DNA of 64,000 bases from Lentzea albidocapillata (GTDB lineage Bacteria; Actinomycetota; Actinomycetes; Mycobacteriales; Pseudonocardiaceae): positions 186,001-250,000 of the forward strand of contig NZ_JOEA01000001.1 of assembly GCF_000719115.1 (NCBI RefSeq). Direction: 5' to 3'. Shown here piece after piece: positions 1-7,529 of this stretch. The notes beneath the pieces are model-generated. The model ran no database searches and was not told where the DNA came from. It worked only from the letters and a program-made list of their open reading frames with translations. A program made the translations under genes and the position numbers. How positions within the stretch are numbered: the stretch's first letter is position 1; the number at the start of each line of letters is the position of its first letter.

Positions 1-905
1 CTGTGCCGCAGGAGGTTCGTCACGCCTTCGCGCAGCACGGTGGCGAGCACTGTCCTCGACCGGGGAGACAGCTCGGGGTGGCAGGTCTCGATCGTCGCGG
101 CGACGCCGGCCGCCGTCAGCACTGATCGCGCCGACTCGATCTCCTCGGACAGCGACAGCTCGCGGTAGCTCGACGCGACCGCACGAACGTCCGTCAGTGC
201 CTCGCGGGCGATGCCGAGGATCTCGGCAAGCTCGCGCATCGCACGCTCGGTGTGCGCACCGAGCAGCTTGCGGGCCAGCTCCACCTTCAACGTGATCGCC
301 GACAGGCTGAACCCGAGTAGGTCGTGCAGGTCGCGGGCGAACCGCAGCCGTTCCTGCGACACGGCCAGCTCAGCCAGTTCGGACCGCGCGGTCTCCAGCT
401 GGCGCACCAGCGTCGGCAGCCGGGACAGGCCGTAGACGACGAGGCCGGAGACCGTCGACCCCACCACGTAGTAGGCCTGTCCGATCAGGGGCAGCGTCGG
501 CACGTAGAACGACTGGATGAGGCCGTTGCTCAGCACGACCGCGCCGAACGCGAGCCAGCGCACCCGGTTGGGCAGCACCAGCAACGCGCTGCCCGCGAGG
601 AACCCCGGCATGCCCGGCCAGCCGGAGGGGAAGAATGGCATCGGCACGTAGACCAGCAGCACCATCGCGCCCAGTGCCAGATACGCCCGGCTCGACCGCA
701 GGTCGGCACCGGGGCGCGAGAACACCCGCAGCTGCAGGTACCCGATGGTGAGCAGGCAGGCGAGTGAGGACACGATTCGCGGGAACGTCGCCGACACCTG
801 CAGCACGTAGAAGAAGGCGTTGCCGAGGTAGTTGGCGAACACCACGCTGATGACGACGTACGCCAAACGACGGGAGACCGAGGAACGTTCCAGTCGTTGC
901 GTCAC
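1..905 (-). CDS. Sensor histidine kinase (NarL/DesK-type), 3' end outside window
   Basis: Membrane sensor kinase that would phosphorylate a LuxR-type response regulator encoded beyond the window edge. About 300 codons are visible. The first ~135 residues are hydrophobic and form several membrane segments. Then comes a HisKA_3 dimerisation/phosphoacceptor box, FARDLHDLLGFSLSAITLK, with the phosphorylated His in DLHD. The frame stays open to the window edge, where a region ending TNLLRHS (start of the ATPase N-box) is cut off. The GTG start is preceded by GGGAG at suitable spacing; another in-frame GTG lies 15 nt upstream. The signal sensed is unknown. Its position beside the RiPP genes suggests, but does not show, a regulatory link. 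Confidence 0.85.
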   Translation of the reverse strand, partial: MTQRLERSSVSRRLAYVVISVVFANYLGNAFFYVLQVSATFPRIVSSLACLLTIGYLQLRVFSRPGADLRSSRAYLALGAMVLLVYVPMPFFPSGWPGMPGFLAGSALLVLPNRVRWLAFGAVVLSNGLIQSFYVPTLPLIGQAYYVVGSTVSGLVVYGLSRLPTLVRQLETARSELAELAVSQERLRFARDLHDLLGFSLSAITLKVELARKLLGAHTERAMRELAEILGIAREALTDVRAVASSYRELSLSEEIESARSVLTAAGVAATIETCHPELSPRSRTVLATVLREGVTNLLRH

Positions 906-1007
906 AGCAGCAGCTCCCACGCGAAGGTCGGGACGCGGCCATGATACGGGCGCGTCCTGGGAAATCCCGCGTTTTGCGATCCTCGATCGGAGCAACATGG
1001 CGATGGC

Positions 1008-1652
1008 TCAACACCTCTGGACGACGACGAGTCCGGCCCCCGCCAGATAAGCGACCACATCTCCGACCAGCGACTTCTCCACCTGCAACGACTCCGCCAC
1101 CTGAGCGGTTGTGCTCGCGGTGTGCAGCAACGACTTCGCGATCTCCGTGGCGGGCGCGCTGTGCAGGATCACCTGGTAGGGGAGACCGGGGCAGGCGAGC
1201 GCCTGGTCACCGTTGAGGCGCTCGATCTCGGTGCGCGGTCTCATGGTGATGATCGCGTCCTCGTCGACGGCAGGCAACGTGAACACGGCGTCCCGCGTGA
1301 CGGCGACGACCGAGAGGATCGGGCCGGCGCCGTCGTTCAGGCCGAGCGAGGGCACGACACAACCACCCAGTTGGTCGAGTGTGCTCTTGAGCTTGCGCCA
1401 GATCAGGCACGGGCCGGAGCCGGTCTTCCACCGCACGAAGTTCTCGTGCAGAGCGGAGATGTTCTCCAGTGCCACCGGTCCGAGGCTCATGCGGTGCAAC
1501 GCCTCGCGCACGAGCGGGCTCGTGTCCGCGATCTCGATCGCACCCCATCTGCCGTGCACGGTGAGGTGCTCGATGCCTTCGTCGACGAAGGCGTCCTCGA
1601 GCAACGACCACAGCGGCCGGCCGGCCGGGATGTGCGACTGCGTGGGCACCAC
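1008..1652 (-). CDS. Stand-alone SagB-type dehydrogenase N-terminal domain protein
   Basis: 214 residues. The sequence resembles the N-terminal region of actinobacterial SagB/ThcOx-type azoline dehydrogenases: a GRWG segment near residue 33, SPLVREALHRMSLGP, and CVVPSLGLNDGAGPILSVV, ending in a winged-helix-like stretch. The FMN-binding nitroreductase domain that should follow is absent: the frame stops at VVVQRC and the next 100 nt carry no coding continuation. It may be a leader-binding or partner protein rather than an oxidase, or a decayed dehydrogenase. GTG start with GCGGAGG upstream. It lies 26 nt downstream of the YcaO gene on the same strand, so probably one transcript. Family assignment is from memory of the motif pattern. 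Confidence 0.6.
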   Translation of the reverse strand: MVPTQSHIPAGRPLWSLLEDAFVDEGIEHLTVHGRWGAIEIADTSPLVREALHRMSLGPVALENISALHENFVRWKTGSGPCLIWRKLKSTLDQLGGCVVPSLGLNDGAGPILSVVAVTRDAVFTLPAVDEDAIITMRPRTEIERLNGDQALACPGLPYQVILHSAPATEIAKSLLHTASTTAQVAESLQVEKSLVGDVVAYLAGAGLVVVQRC

Positions 1653-1678
1653 GGCGCCTCCGCTCTGGCAGGTGTGCG

Positions 1679-3937
1679 TCACATGAACAGGGGGATCGGG
1701 TTGAGCTCTTCGTAACGCCTGGGGCGGGTCAGTCGACCCAGTTGTACCGGCACGTCGTAGAGGCGCCCTTGAGCGAACCTCGACCAGAAGTGCCGCAGGC
1801 CCGGCACCACGACCCGCACGACCGGAAGTCCGATGTCGGGCCTGGTCTGGTCGAGCACGAGAACCTCCATTCTGCGCTGCTCCAGAGTGTGCTGGAGCGC
1901 GCGGACGTCGTCGGTCAGGTCGTGGCGGAACAGGTAGCCGTGGTGGAACGCGTCCCGCGGCGGCACGGACGGGTCGGGCGCGAGCCACGGCTGCTCGGCC
2001 AGCTTCGTCGTCTCGAACCAGCGCCGCATGTCGACGTCGAACGTGCCGAGGTCCATCGGCCCGCACACCATCGGCATGCACTGGTTGAGCTCGGTGAGCG
2101 CCCGGCGTGCCGCGAGCCGCGAGTCCAGGTGCGAGCCGCAGCCGAGCATGATGTCCTCCCGTTCGCCGCTGGTCCGCCTCGAGATCGCGACCATCGTCGG
2201 CACGCCGAGGTCCGACGTGACGTCCAGCAGCCACACCTCACGGCCGAGGCCCGCGTGCACCTGGCGCAGCTCGCTGATCCATGGGTCGCGGAACGAGTCG
2301 AGGTCCATGCCGGGCATGGGCGTGCGGTTGTACCACCAGATCGCGACGGCGTCGCGTTCGACGAGTTCCAGCAGCCCCTGCAGGACGGCGTCCTCGATGC
2401 TGCTGCCGGCCGCGCAGCCGTTGGAGTTCGACACGACGCTCGGCGGGCAGGGGGCGCCGAAGTAGACCATGCCGGTGGGCAGGAACTTGTGGCGTCGCTC
2501 GGTCAGCGACCACAGCGGGGTCCAGTCCATCACCTCGTTCTCGTCGAACGGGGTGGTGACGAACTGGAACGCGGCGTGCTCGGCGTTCCACGCGTCGCGG
2601 TCCGCGAACTGGCGCGGATGGTACTGCTGCACCGCATCCGGGTGGATCGCCATGTCGCGGAGCGAAGCGAAGCTGCCGCTCACCCGCGCCTCGTCGCCGA
2701 AGAACGCGCCGCTGCGGCGTTCCACGGCCTCGCACAGCGCGCCGACCTCGGCGTCGAGCGCGGTCACGCCCTTGCCGCCGGTGTCCGCGCGCAACGCCGA
2801 GCGCAGCCCCTCGATGCCCTCGCCGCTCGCCGCGATGTTCGCGCCGGAGCGATAGGAGTTGAAGAACGCGGGACCCTCCGCCCGGCGGATCTCCCGCACG
2901 ATCCCGGTGACGGGGCCGATGAGGTGGCGGTAGCGGTCGAGCACCTCCTGCGGCGGCGACGCGCGGTGCCCGCCGCCGTCGCAGGAGCGCTTCACGCGAC
3001 TCGTGAGTTCGACCGGCTCGAACGCCCTGCGCGCGACAACTTCCTGGTCACCGCAGCCGCCGCACTGCGGACGGTGCCGCACCTCGTGCTGGGTGACCTT
3101 CATGCTCAGGCTGTCGTAGCTCCAGATGGAGCGCTGTATCTCGTGGCGCACACCGGCGAGCCACTTGGCCGCCTCGACCGACGCGATCTCCATCGCCATC
3201 GCGTGCAGCGACGGCAGGCCGATGAGTGGGCGAGGAGCCGGGCCCTTCTGCCCGCAGCGCGCCCGTACGTGCGCCTCTGCCGTCCGGTTCGCGGACAGGC
3301 GGGTGGCGAGGCAACGCCAGCACGGGCCGTCACCAGGGGTGAAGAACGGGCCGACGGTGACCTGGGCGCCGACCGGCTTGACCAGCAACCACGGTGTGCC
3401 GGACGCTCGATGGGCCTCGTCGATGGCACGAAGTTCTGGTTCCAGGTAGTCCGCACACGCCACGACCGTCAGGTCACCACTCCCCGAGGTGACCGTGAGT
3501 CCGTTGCGGTGCAGGGTTTCCGCGAGCGCGTCGCGATCGATGTCGCCGATCGTGACGACGGAGACGAGCGACGTCGTTGTCGCCGCCACCGCGTCCGCGG
3601 GGTCGAGCCCCGCCGCGTCCCAGTACGCGAGCGAGGCCTCTGTCGTGGCCGAACCGTCCTCCGTGCCGCGCCTGCCGATCAGTCCCGCCGCGGCGAGCCG
3701 GGTGAGCATCCGCTCGACCCTGTCCGCGGTCAGGCCGGCGGGCACGTCCCGCAGCAGCGCCGTGAGGTCCCTGGTGCCGTCGAGCAGCGGCGCCAGCGCC
3801 TCGACGTGCGAGCCCTGGATCGCGGTGACCCCTGACTCGCCGATCAGATAAACGGCCTCGCCGTGCACGATCTGCGGGCGGAGATGGCGTTTGAACCCAA
3901 TTCTTTGTTCACCGGGTTCGGCCAGTTCGGGTCTCAT
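1679..3937 (-). CDS. TOMM cyclodehydratase, ThiF-like/YcaO fusion (SagC-SagD type)
   Basis: 752 residues. Residues ~15-95 form a winged-helix leader-recognition region. A ThiF/E1-like domain (~100-300) carries two zinc Cys pairs, CWRC (206-209) and CGGC (292-295). The YcaO domain (~330-752) has the ATP/Mg motif GKGVTALDAEVGALCEAVER (387-406) and the later GCAAGSSIEDAVLQGLLELV helix with VERDA. The C-terminus is NPIPLFM, a shortened proline-rich tail typical of peptide-modifying YcaO enzymes. The family makes azolines from Cys/Ser/Thr in ribosomal peptides using ATP. The ATG start was chosen because it overlaps the stop of the candidate precursor gene (ATGA), implying translational coupling. 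An upstream in-frame start would run into that precursor. Confidence 0.88.
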   Translation of the reverse strand: MRPELAEPGEQRIGFKRHLRPQIVHGEAVYLIGESGVTAIQGSHVEALAPLLDGTRDLTALLRDVPAGLTADRVERMLTRLAAAGLIGRRGTEDGSATTEASLAYWDAAGLDPADAVAATTTSLVSVVTIGDIDRDALAETLHRNGLTVTSGSGDLTVVACADYLEPELRAIDEAHRASGTPWLLVKPVGAQVTVGPFFTPGDGPCWRCLATRLSANRTAEAHVRARCGQKGPAPRPLIGLPSLHAMAMEIASVEAAKWLAGVRHEIQRSIWSYDSLSMKVTQHEVRHRPQCGGCGDQEVVARRAFEPVELTSRVKRSCDGGGHRASPPQEVLDRYRHLIGPVTGIVREIRRAEGPAFFNSYRSGANIAASGEGIEGLRSALRADTGGKGVTALDAEVGALCEAVERRSGAFFGDEARVSGSFASLRDMAIHPDAVQQYHPRQFADRDAWNAEHAAFQFVTTPFDENEVMDWTPLWSLTERRHKFLPTGMVYFGAPCPPSVVSNSNGCAAGSSIEDAVLQGLLELVERDAVAIWWYNRTPMPGMDLDSFRDPWISELRQVHAGLGREVWLLDVTSDLGVPTMVAISRRTSGEREDIMLGCGSHLDSRLAARRALTELNQCMPMVCGPMDLGTFDVDMRRWFETTKLAEQPWLAPDPSVPPRDAFHHGYLFRHDLTDDVRALQHTLEQRRMEVLVLDQTRPDIGLPVVRVVVPGLRHFWSRFAQGRLYDVPVQLGRLTRPRRYEELNPIPLFM

Positions 3938-4119
3938 GCCGCAAGGACCTCGTCGTAGGCGGTGCAGCCCTTGCCCGAGCCGGTGATGGTCGACCAGCCC
4001 CACGGGAACAGCCAGTCCATCGAGGCTTCACGGTCGAACTGGTAGATCTTCATGTCGTCGGAGTCGTCCATGGCGGTGGTGACGGAAGACAAGTGCTCCA
4101 CGGTGACGGTGGGGTACAT
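3934..4119 (-). CDS. Candidate RiPP precursor peptide for the YcaO enzyme
   Basis: 61 residues, ending ...MDWLFPWGWSTITG followed by SGKGCTAYDEVLAA. The acidic N-terminal half (MDDSDDMKIYQFDRE) would be the leader. The Ser/Thr/Gly/Cys-containing C-terminal third is the plausible core, with the S-T-I-T-G-S-G-K-G-C-T run holding the potential azoline residues. The stop codon overlaps the YcaO start and the gene is first in the transcript, as expected of a precursor. The second ATG is chosen because GGAG lies six bases ahead of it; the first ATG directly abuts that GGAG. I recognise no named RiPP family in the sequence, so the role rests on position and composition. Confidence 0.55.
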   Translation of the reverse strand: MYPTVTVEHLSSVTTAMDDSDDMKIYQFDREASMDWLFPWGWSTITGSGKGCTAYDEVLAA

Positions 4120-4153
4120 GTGCATCTCCGATGTTTGTGTGTCATTTGATGGT

Positions 4154-4225
4154 GGTAATCATGCGGACCAGCGGTAATGGATCGGTAGTTACCGGCTAAT
4201 GCGCCTCCGTATGAAGTTTTCATAC
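4154..4225. promoter_or_regulatory. Divergent promoter region with direct and inverted repeats
   Basis: Between the precursor (leftward) and SARP (rightward) genes. GGTAAT occurs twice 19 nt apart (4154 and 4173), followed by an inverted GTTACC at 4188. Then comes a palindrome with 7-bp arms, GTATGAA-GTT-TTCATAC (4209-4225). SARP proteins bind direct repeats spaced by about one or two helical turns, and palindromes of this size suit TetR/MarR-type dimers. The region is also AT-richer than its surroundings. Which factor binds is inference. Confidence 0.45.
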
Positions 4226-4329
4226 CCGGCACGGGCAGAACTCACCTGACATCGATGGCCTGTGCACTAACGCGTCCTCGTTGGGCCGAGCAGACTAATC
4301 CCGTGCTCGGAACCGAAGGAGGGGTCGCG

Positions 4330-5139
4330 ATGCAGATCAAGGTCCTGGGGCCCGTCGAGGCCAAGGTGAACGGTCGCTCCGTGACGCCGACCGCGGCCAA
4401 GCCACGGCAGATCCTGGCGCTGCTCGCGCTCCACTCCGGGCAGGTGGTGTCCGTCCCCACGCTGATCGAGGAGCTGTGGGGCGACCGCCCGCCGCGCAGC
4501 GCCCGCACCACCCTGCAGACCTACATCCTGCAGCTGCGCAAGCTCATCGGTGACGCGCTGGCGACGTCCGGTGAGGGCGAGGCGAAGGAAGTGCTCGTCA
4601 CCCGGTACGGCGGCTACCTGCTCGACGTGCCGCCGGAGGCCGTCGACGTGCACGAGTTCGAACGCCTCTCCCGCGTGGGCCAGCAGGCCTACGACGTGGA
4701 GGACTACGTCTCGGCCTCCCGGTTGCTGCGCCAGGCGCTGGAGATGTGGCGCGGCGCCGCGGTCGTGGACGTGCGGCCGGGCATGCCGCTCGGCATCGAG
4801 ATCGTGCGCCTCGAGGAAGCACGGCTGGGCGTGCTCGAAGCACGCATCGACGCCGAGCTGCGGATGGGCAAGCACAAGGTGTTGCTCAGCGAGCTGTCGG
4901 TGCTGACGGTGCAGAACCCGATGAACGAGAACCTGTGCGCGCAGTACATGATCTCGCTGTTCCGCGCGGGCCGGCAGTGGCAGGCGCTCGACTCGTTCAA
5001 AGCCCTGCGCAACACCCTGATCGAGGAGCTCGGCGTCGAGCCGTCGTCGCGCCTGCAGACACTGCAGCACGCGATCCTGACGTCCGATCCGCGCCTCGAC
5101 AGCGCCGAAACCCGTCAGTTGCAACGCCTTCTCGCCTAG
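4330..5139 (+). CDS. SARP-family pathway regulator
   Basis: 269 residues: an N-terminal OmpR-type winged helix (residues 1-95, MQIKVLGPVEAKVNGRS...LIEELWGDRPP...TLQTYILQLRK) followed by a bacterial transcriptional activation domain (~100-255). Length and layout match small Streptomyces antibiotic regulatory proteins such as ActII-ORF4, not the large AfsR type. It probably activates the type II PKS operon downstream and perhaps the divergent RiPP genes. The ATG was chosen over an upstream in-frame ATG at 4255 because GGAGGGG lies 6 nt before it and the upstream residues do not belong to the family. The stop codon lies inside the left arm of a foldback repeat. Confidence 0.9.
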   Translation: MQIKVLGPVEAKVNGRSVTPTAAKPRQILALLALHSGQVVSVPTLIEELWGDRPPRSARTTLQTYILQLRKLIGDALATSGEGEAKEVLVTRYGGYLLDVPPEAVDVHEFERLSRVGQQAYDVEDYVSASRLLRQALEMWRGAAVVDVRPGMPLGIEIVRLEEARLGVLEARIDAELRMGKHKVLLSELSVLTVQNPMNENLCAQYMISLFRAGRQWQALDSFKALRNTLIEELGVEPSSRLQTLQHAILTSDPRLDSAETRQLQRLLA

Positions 5140-5242
5140 TGGTGTGGCCCGGAATGTCGGCTGGGTAGTTCACGCTCAGCAGGGCGCATCGCGGCCGTCT
5201 GACCGCGAACTCGCCCGGCGACATTCCGAGCCACACCACTAG
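5136..5242. repeat. Foldback (MITE-like) element, copy 1
   Basis: 107 bp with 24-bp terminal inverted repeats differing at one base (CTAGTGGTGTGGC... / ...GCCACACCACTAG). The inner arms also pair (about 19 of 25 positions), so the whole element can fold into one long hairpin with a short loop. The left arm contains the TAG stop of the SARP gene. A longer relative lies at 11978-12143. No transposase gene is inside. It could be a non-autonomous transposable element or a structured 3' end. Confidence 0.75.
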
Positions 5243-5255
5243 AACGAATCTCCAG

Positions 5256-5289
5256 CGGCCCGCGCCACACTGTGGCGCGGGCCGTTTTT
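5256..5289 (+). terminator. Rho-independent terminator after SARP
   Basis: GC-rich stem CGGCCCGCGCCACA / TGTGGCGCGGGCCG, with almost no loop, followed directly by TTTTT. It ends the SARP transcript before the PKS operon, which implies that the ACP gene has its own promoter in the ~110 nt that follow. Confidence 0.8.
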
Positions 5290-5401
5290 GCTTGTCGTGC
5301 AACGGTTTCTTCGAGAATCTCTCCAGTGGCTTACAGGTGCGCGGTGACAACCTCAGTCGTGGGCGCGCGGAAACCGCCCGCTGGAGGAAAGGAAGCTAGC
5401 C

Positions 5402-5653
5402 GTGAGCGCACTGACCATCGAGGGCCTCAAAGAGATCCTCAACGAGGCCGCGGGCGACGACGACTCGTTCAAGCCGGGCCAGGACATTCTCGACCTCCCG
5501 TTCCTCGAGCTGGGCTTCGATTCCCTCGCCCTGCTGGAGACGGTCGCGCTGATCAAGCGCAAGCACGGGGTCTCCATCGCCGACGACGAGATGGCGTACA
5601 TCCAGACGCCGCGTCAGCTGCTGGACAAGGTCAACGGACAGATCGCGGCCTGA
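5402..5653 (+). CDS. Type II PKS acyl carrier protein
   Basis: 83 residues, normal for a stand-alone ACP. The 4'-phosphopantetheine attachment motif LGFDSLALLE places the modified Ser at residue 41. It carries the growing poly-beta-keto chain between the KS/CLF and the cyclases. GTG start with a purine-rich GGAGGAAAGGA upstream. First gene of the PKS operon. Placing the ACP before the aromatase, with KS/CLF downstream, differs from the usual KS-CLF-ACP order. No phosphopantetheinyl transferase is in the window. Confidence 0.93.
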   Translation: MSALTIEGLKEILNEAAGDDDSFKPGQDILDLPFLELGFDSLALLETVALIKRKHGVSIADDEMAYIQTPRQLLDKVNGQIAA

Positions 5654-5681
5654 CGCCGGCGACTCGGATACGGAGACGGAC

Positions 5682-6617
5682 ATGACGCACACCACCACGC
5701 ACACGGTCATGATCGGGGCTCCCGCCAAGGTGGTGTACGACCTGGTCGCGGACGTGACGACCTGGCCGTACATCTTCGGACCCACGGTTCAGGCCGAGGT
5801 GTTCGAACGGGACGGCTCGACGGAACGGTTGCGGTTGCACGCGTTCGCCAACGGTGACGTGCGCACGTGGACGTCCCGGCGAGAGCTCGACCCGGCGAAC
5901 CTGCACATCAAGTTCGAGCAGGAGCGTTCGGCCGCCCCGGTGAAGACGATGGGTGGGGAGTGGCGGATCGTCCCGATCGCCGACTCGGCGACCCGGGTCG
6001 ATCTGCTTCACCACTTCACCGCGGCGCAGCCCGAGGCGGTCGACCTCATCCTGAACGCCGTCAACAACAACAGCGACGCCGAGCTCGCCGCTCTCAAGCG
6101 GGCGGCCGAGTACGGCGACGACTACGACAAGCTGGTGCTGTCGTTCTCGGACAGCATCACGATCCACGCGAGCCGCAAGGACGTCTACGAGTTCCTGTAC
6201 CGCTCCGACCTGTGGCCGGAACGCCTGCCGCACGTCGCGCGGCTGGACCTCACCGAAGCCGTCACCGGCGTGCAGTCCATGGAGATGGACACGCGCAGCC
6301 CGGACGGGTCGATCCACACCACGCACTCGGTGCGGGTCTGCACCCCGTACGACGGCATCGTCTACAAGCAGACGCACACACCGCCGATCATGGCGGCGCA
6401 CGTCGGCCGGTGGACGTTCCGGGACATCGGCGACGGCATCGAGGCCGGCATCGAGGCGACGTCGCACCACACCGTCGTCATCCGGCCCGAGGTCATCCCC
6501 GACGTGCTGGGAGCGGACGGGACGATCGAGCGCGCTCGCGAGCTCATCCGTCACGCGCTGGGCACCAACAGCCTCACGACGCTCAGGCACGCCAAGGAAT
6601 TCGCCGAGAACGGGTGA
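5682..6617 (+). CDS. Didomain aromatase/cyclase (SRPBCC)
   Basis: 311 residues with two tandem SRPBCC (START-like) folds, about 1-150 and 155-311; each begins with the family signature (HTVMIGAPAKVVYDLVADV and SITIHASRKDVYEFLYRSD). Tandem ARO/CYC proteins of this length fold and aromatise the first ring of the polyketide, typically in pathways that reduce the C-9 ketone, with reduced and nonreduced subclasses differing in pocket residues. No ketoreductase gene is visible nearby, so which class applies is open. It sits 28 nt after the ACP in the same transcript. Confidence 0.9.
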   Translation: MTHTTTHTVMIGAPAKVVYDLVADVTTWPYIFGPTVQAEVFERDGSTERLRLHAFANGDVRTWTSRRELDPANLHIKFEQERSAAPVKTMGGEWRIVPIADSATRVDLLHHFTAAQPEAVDLILNAVNNNSDAELAALKRAAEYGDDYDKLVLSFSDSITIHASRKDVYEFLYRSDLWPERLPHVARLDLTEAVTGVQSMEMDTRSPDGSIHTTHSVRVCTPYDGIVYKQTHTPPIMAAHVGRWTFRDIGDGIEAGIEATSHHTVVIRPEVIPDVLGADGTIERARELIRHALGTNSLTTLRHAKEFAENG

Positions 6618-6626
6618 GGTGACGCG

Positions 6627-6815
6627 ATGGGGTTGGGTGGCGCGGAGTTGCTGACCGCCGCGGCACGCGCTGCAAGCCGCAACGGACTCTACGTGGTCTC
6701 CATGTACCTGGAGAAGGCCGCGGTCGAGCATCAGCGCAAGGGTTGTCCTTCTTCGGACGTGGCGCCCTGTGCCTACGAGATCGAGGCCTCCCGAGTGCTG
6801 CTGTCGGGGTTCTAG
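6627..6815 (+). CDS. Small protein of unknown function in PKS operon
   Basis: 62 residues, unrecognised. The N-terminal half is Ala-rich and helical (GGAELLTAAARAASRNGLY) and two Cys occur at 40 and 48 (KGCPSSDVAPCAYE). There is no signal peptide or membrane segment. It begins 9 nt after the cyclase and its TAG stop abuts the ATG of the next gene, so it is translated as part of the operon. GAGGTGACGCG precedes the ATG. It could be a partner subunit of the following citramalate-synthase-like protein; that is inference from the coupling only. Confidence 0.7.
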   Translation: MGLGGAELLTAAARAASRNGLYVVSMYLEKAAVEHQRKGCPSSDVAPCAYEIEASRVLLSGF

Positions 6816-7529
6816 ATGAAGCTCTACGACATCTCGCTGCGTCGCACCAGCCTGTCCATTTCGGACAGACTGGTCGCGGCGCGGCGCCTCGACGCGCTCG
6901 GAGTCACGTTCGTCGACGGAGGCGTACCCGCCCGGTCGTTCTATCACCGGGCGGCGATCGAACTCCGGTTGCGGGTCGCCACCCTCATCGCTTCCGGCGG
7001 TGCGGAGGACCTCGAAGCACTGATGGCCGCGGAAACCCCCGCGGTGGCAATAGTTGTCCAAGGGCACGGCATCTCGATGGTCCGGGAAGCCGTGCGTCAA
7101 CTCGTGCGCGCCGAAAGACGAGTGATCGTCGAGGCGCGGGACTTCTTCGACGGCTGGCTGATCGACCCCGAACACGCTTTGGAGGTCGTGCTGGCAGCCG
7201 CGGAGGCTGGGGCGGAAACCGTGTTGCTGCACGACACAGCGGGCAAGCTGTGGCCGGACCAGATCGGCGAGATCATCGAGTCGGTCGCGGAAACCGGTGT
7301 GCCCCTTGGATTTGGATGTCACGACGACGGAGGAACGGCCGCGAAACAGCTGTTCGCCGCCGATGCGGGGGCCGGACTCGTACAGGGGTCCTACGCCGTC
7401 GTTCGAGGTGGCCTCGATCGGGCCGATTCACCATCGGTTCATTCGGCAGAGACAGGTATCGCTCCCGTGCCCTGTCCGAGATTGGAGCAGACCGTGTCCG
7501 CACAGAAGGCGATTGGAGGTGTCCGATGA
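6816..7529 (+). CDS. Degenerate citramalate synthase-like (DRE-TIM) protein
   Basis: 237 residues. The sequence follows the TIM barrel of CimA/isopropylmalate synthases: LYDISLRRTS where CimA has LYDTTLRDG, ARRLDALGVTFVDGG, EARDFFDGW, LLHDTAGKLWPDQIGEII, and GCHDDGG where HAHND is expected. The metal-binding Asp of LRDG is Arg, and one His of the HxH pair is Cys. The C-terminal regulatory half of CimA (about 530 residues in full) is absent. It may therefore be non-catalytic or have a changed reaction. Position inside the operon suggests a role in starter-unit supply or polyketide handling, unproven. Its stop overlaps the KS start (ATGA). Confidence 0.75.
   Translation: MKLYDISLRRTSLSISDRLVAARRLDALGVTFVDGGVPARSFYHRAAIELRLRVATLIASGGAEDLEALMAAETPAVAIVVQGHGISMVREAVRQLVRAERRVIVEARDFFDGWLIDPEHALEVVLAAAEAGAETVLLHDTAGKLWPDQIGEIIESVAETGVPLGFGCHDDGGTAAKQLFAADAGAGLVQGSYAVVRGGLDRADSPSVHSAETGIAPVPCPRLEQTVSAQKAIGGVR

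Noticed and set aside
1742..3835. 697-codon open frame on the plus strand
   Set aside because: Exact shadow of the YcaO fusion gene; no domain-like sequence, Arg/His/Val-rich.
4255..4329. Longer SARP start at the upstream ATG
   Set aside because: Extra residues do not fit the family, and a strong GGAGGGG lies ahead of the chosen ATG.
5136..5242. Foldback copy 1 as an ordinary terminator
   Set aside because: A separate U-tract terminator follows at 5256, and a related copy lies in a divergent promoter region where no terminator is needed.
5631..7322. 563-codon open frame on the minus strand
   Set aside because: Antisense to the ARO/CYC and CimA-like genes, whose motifs and overlapping start/stop signals are convincing.
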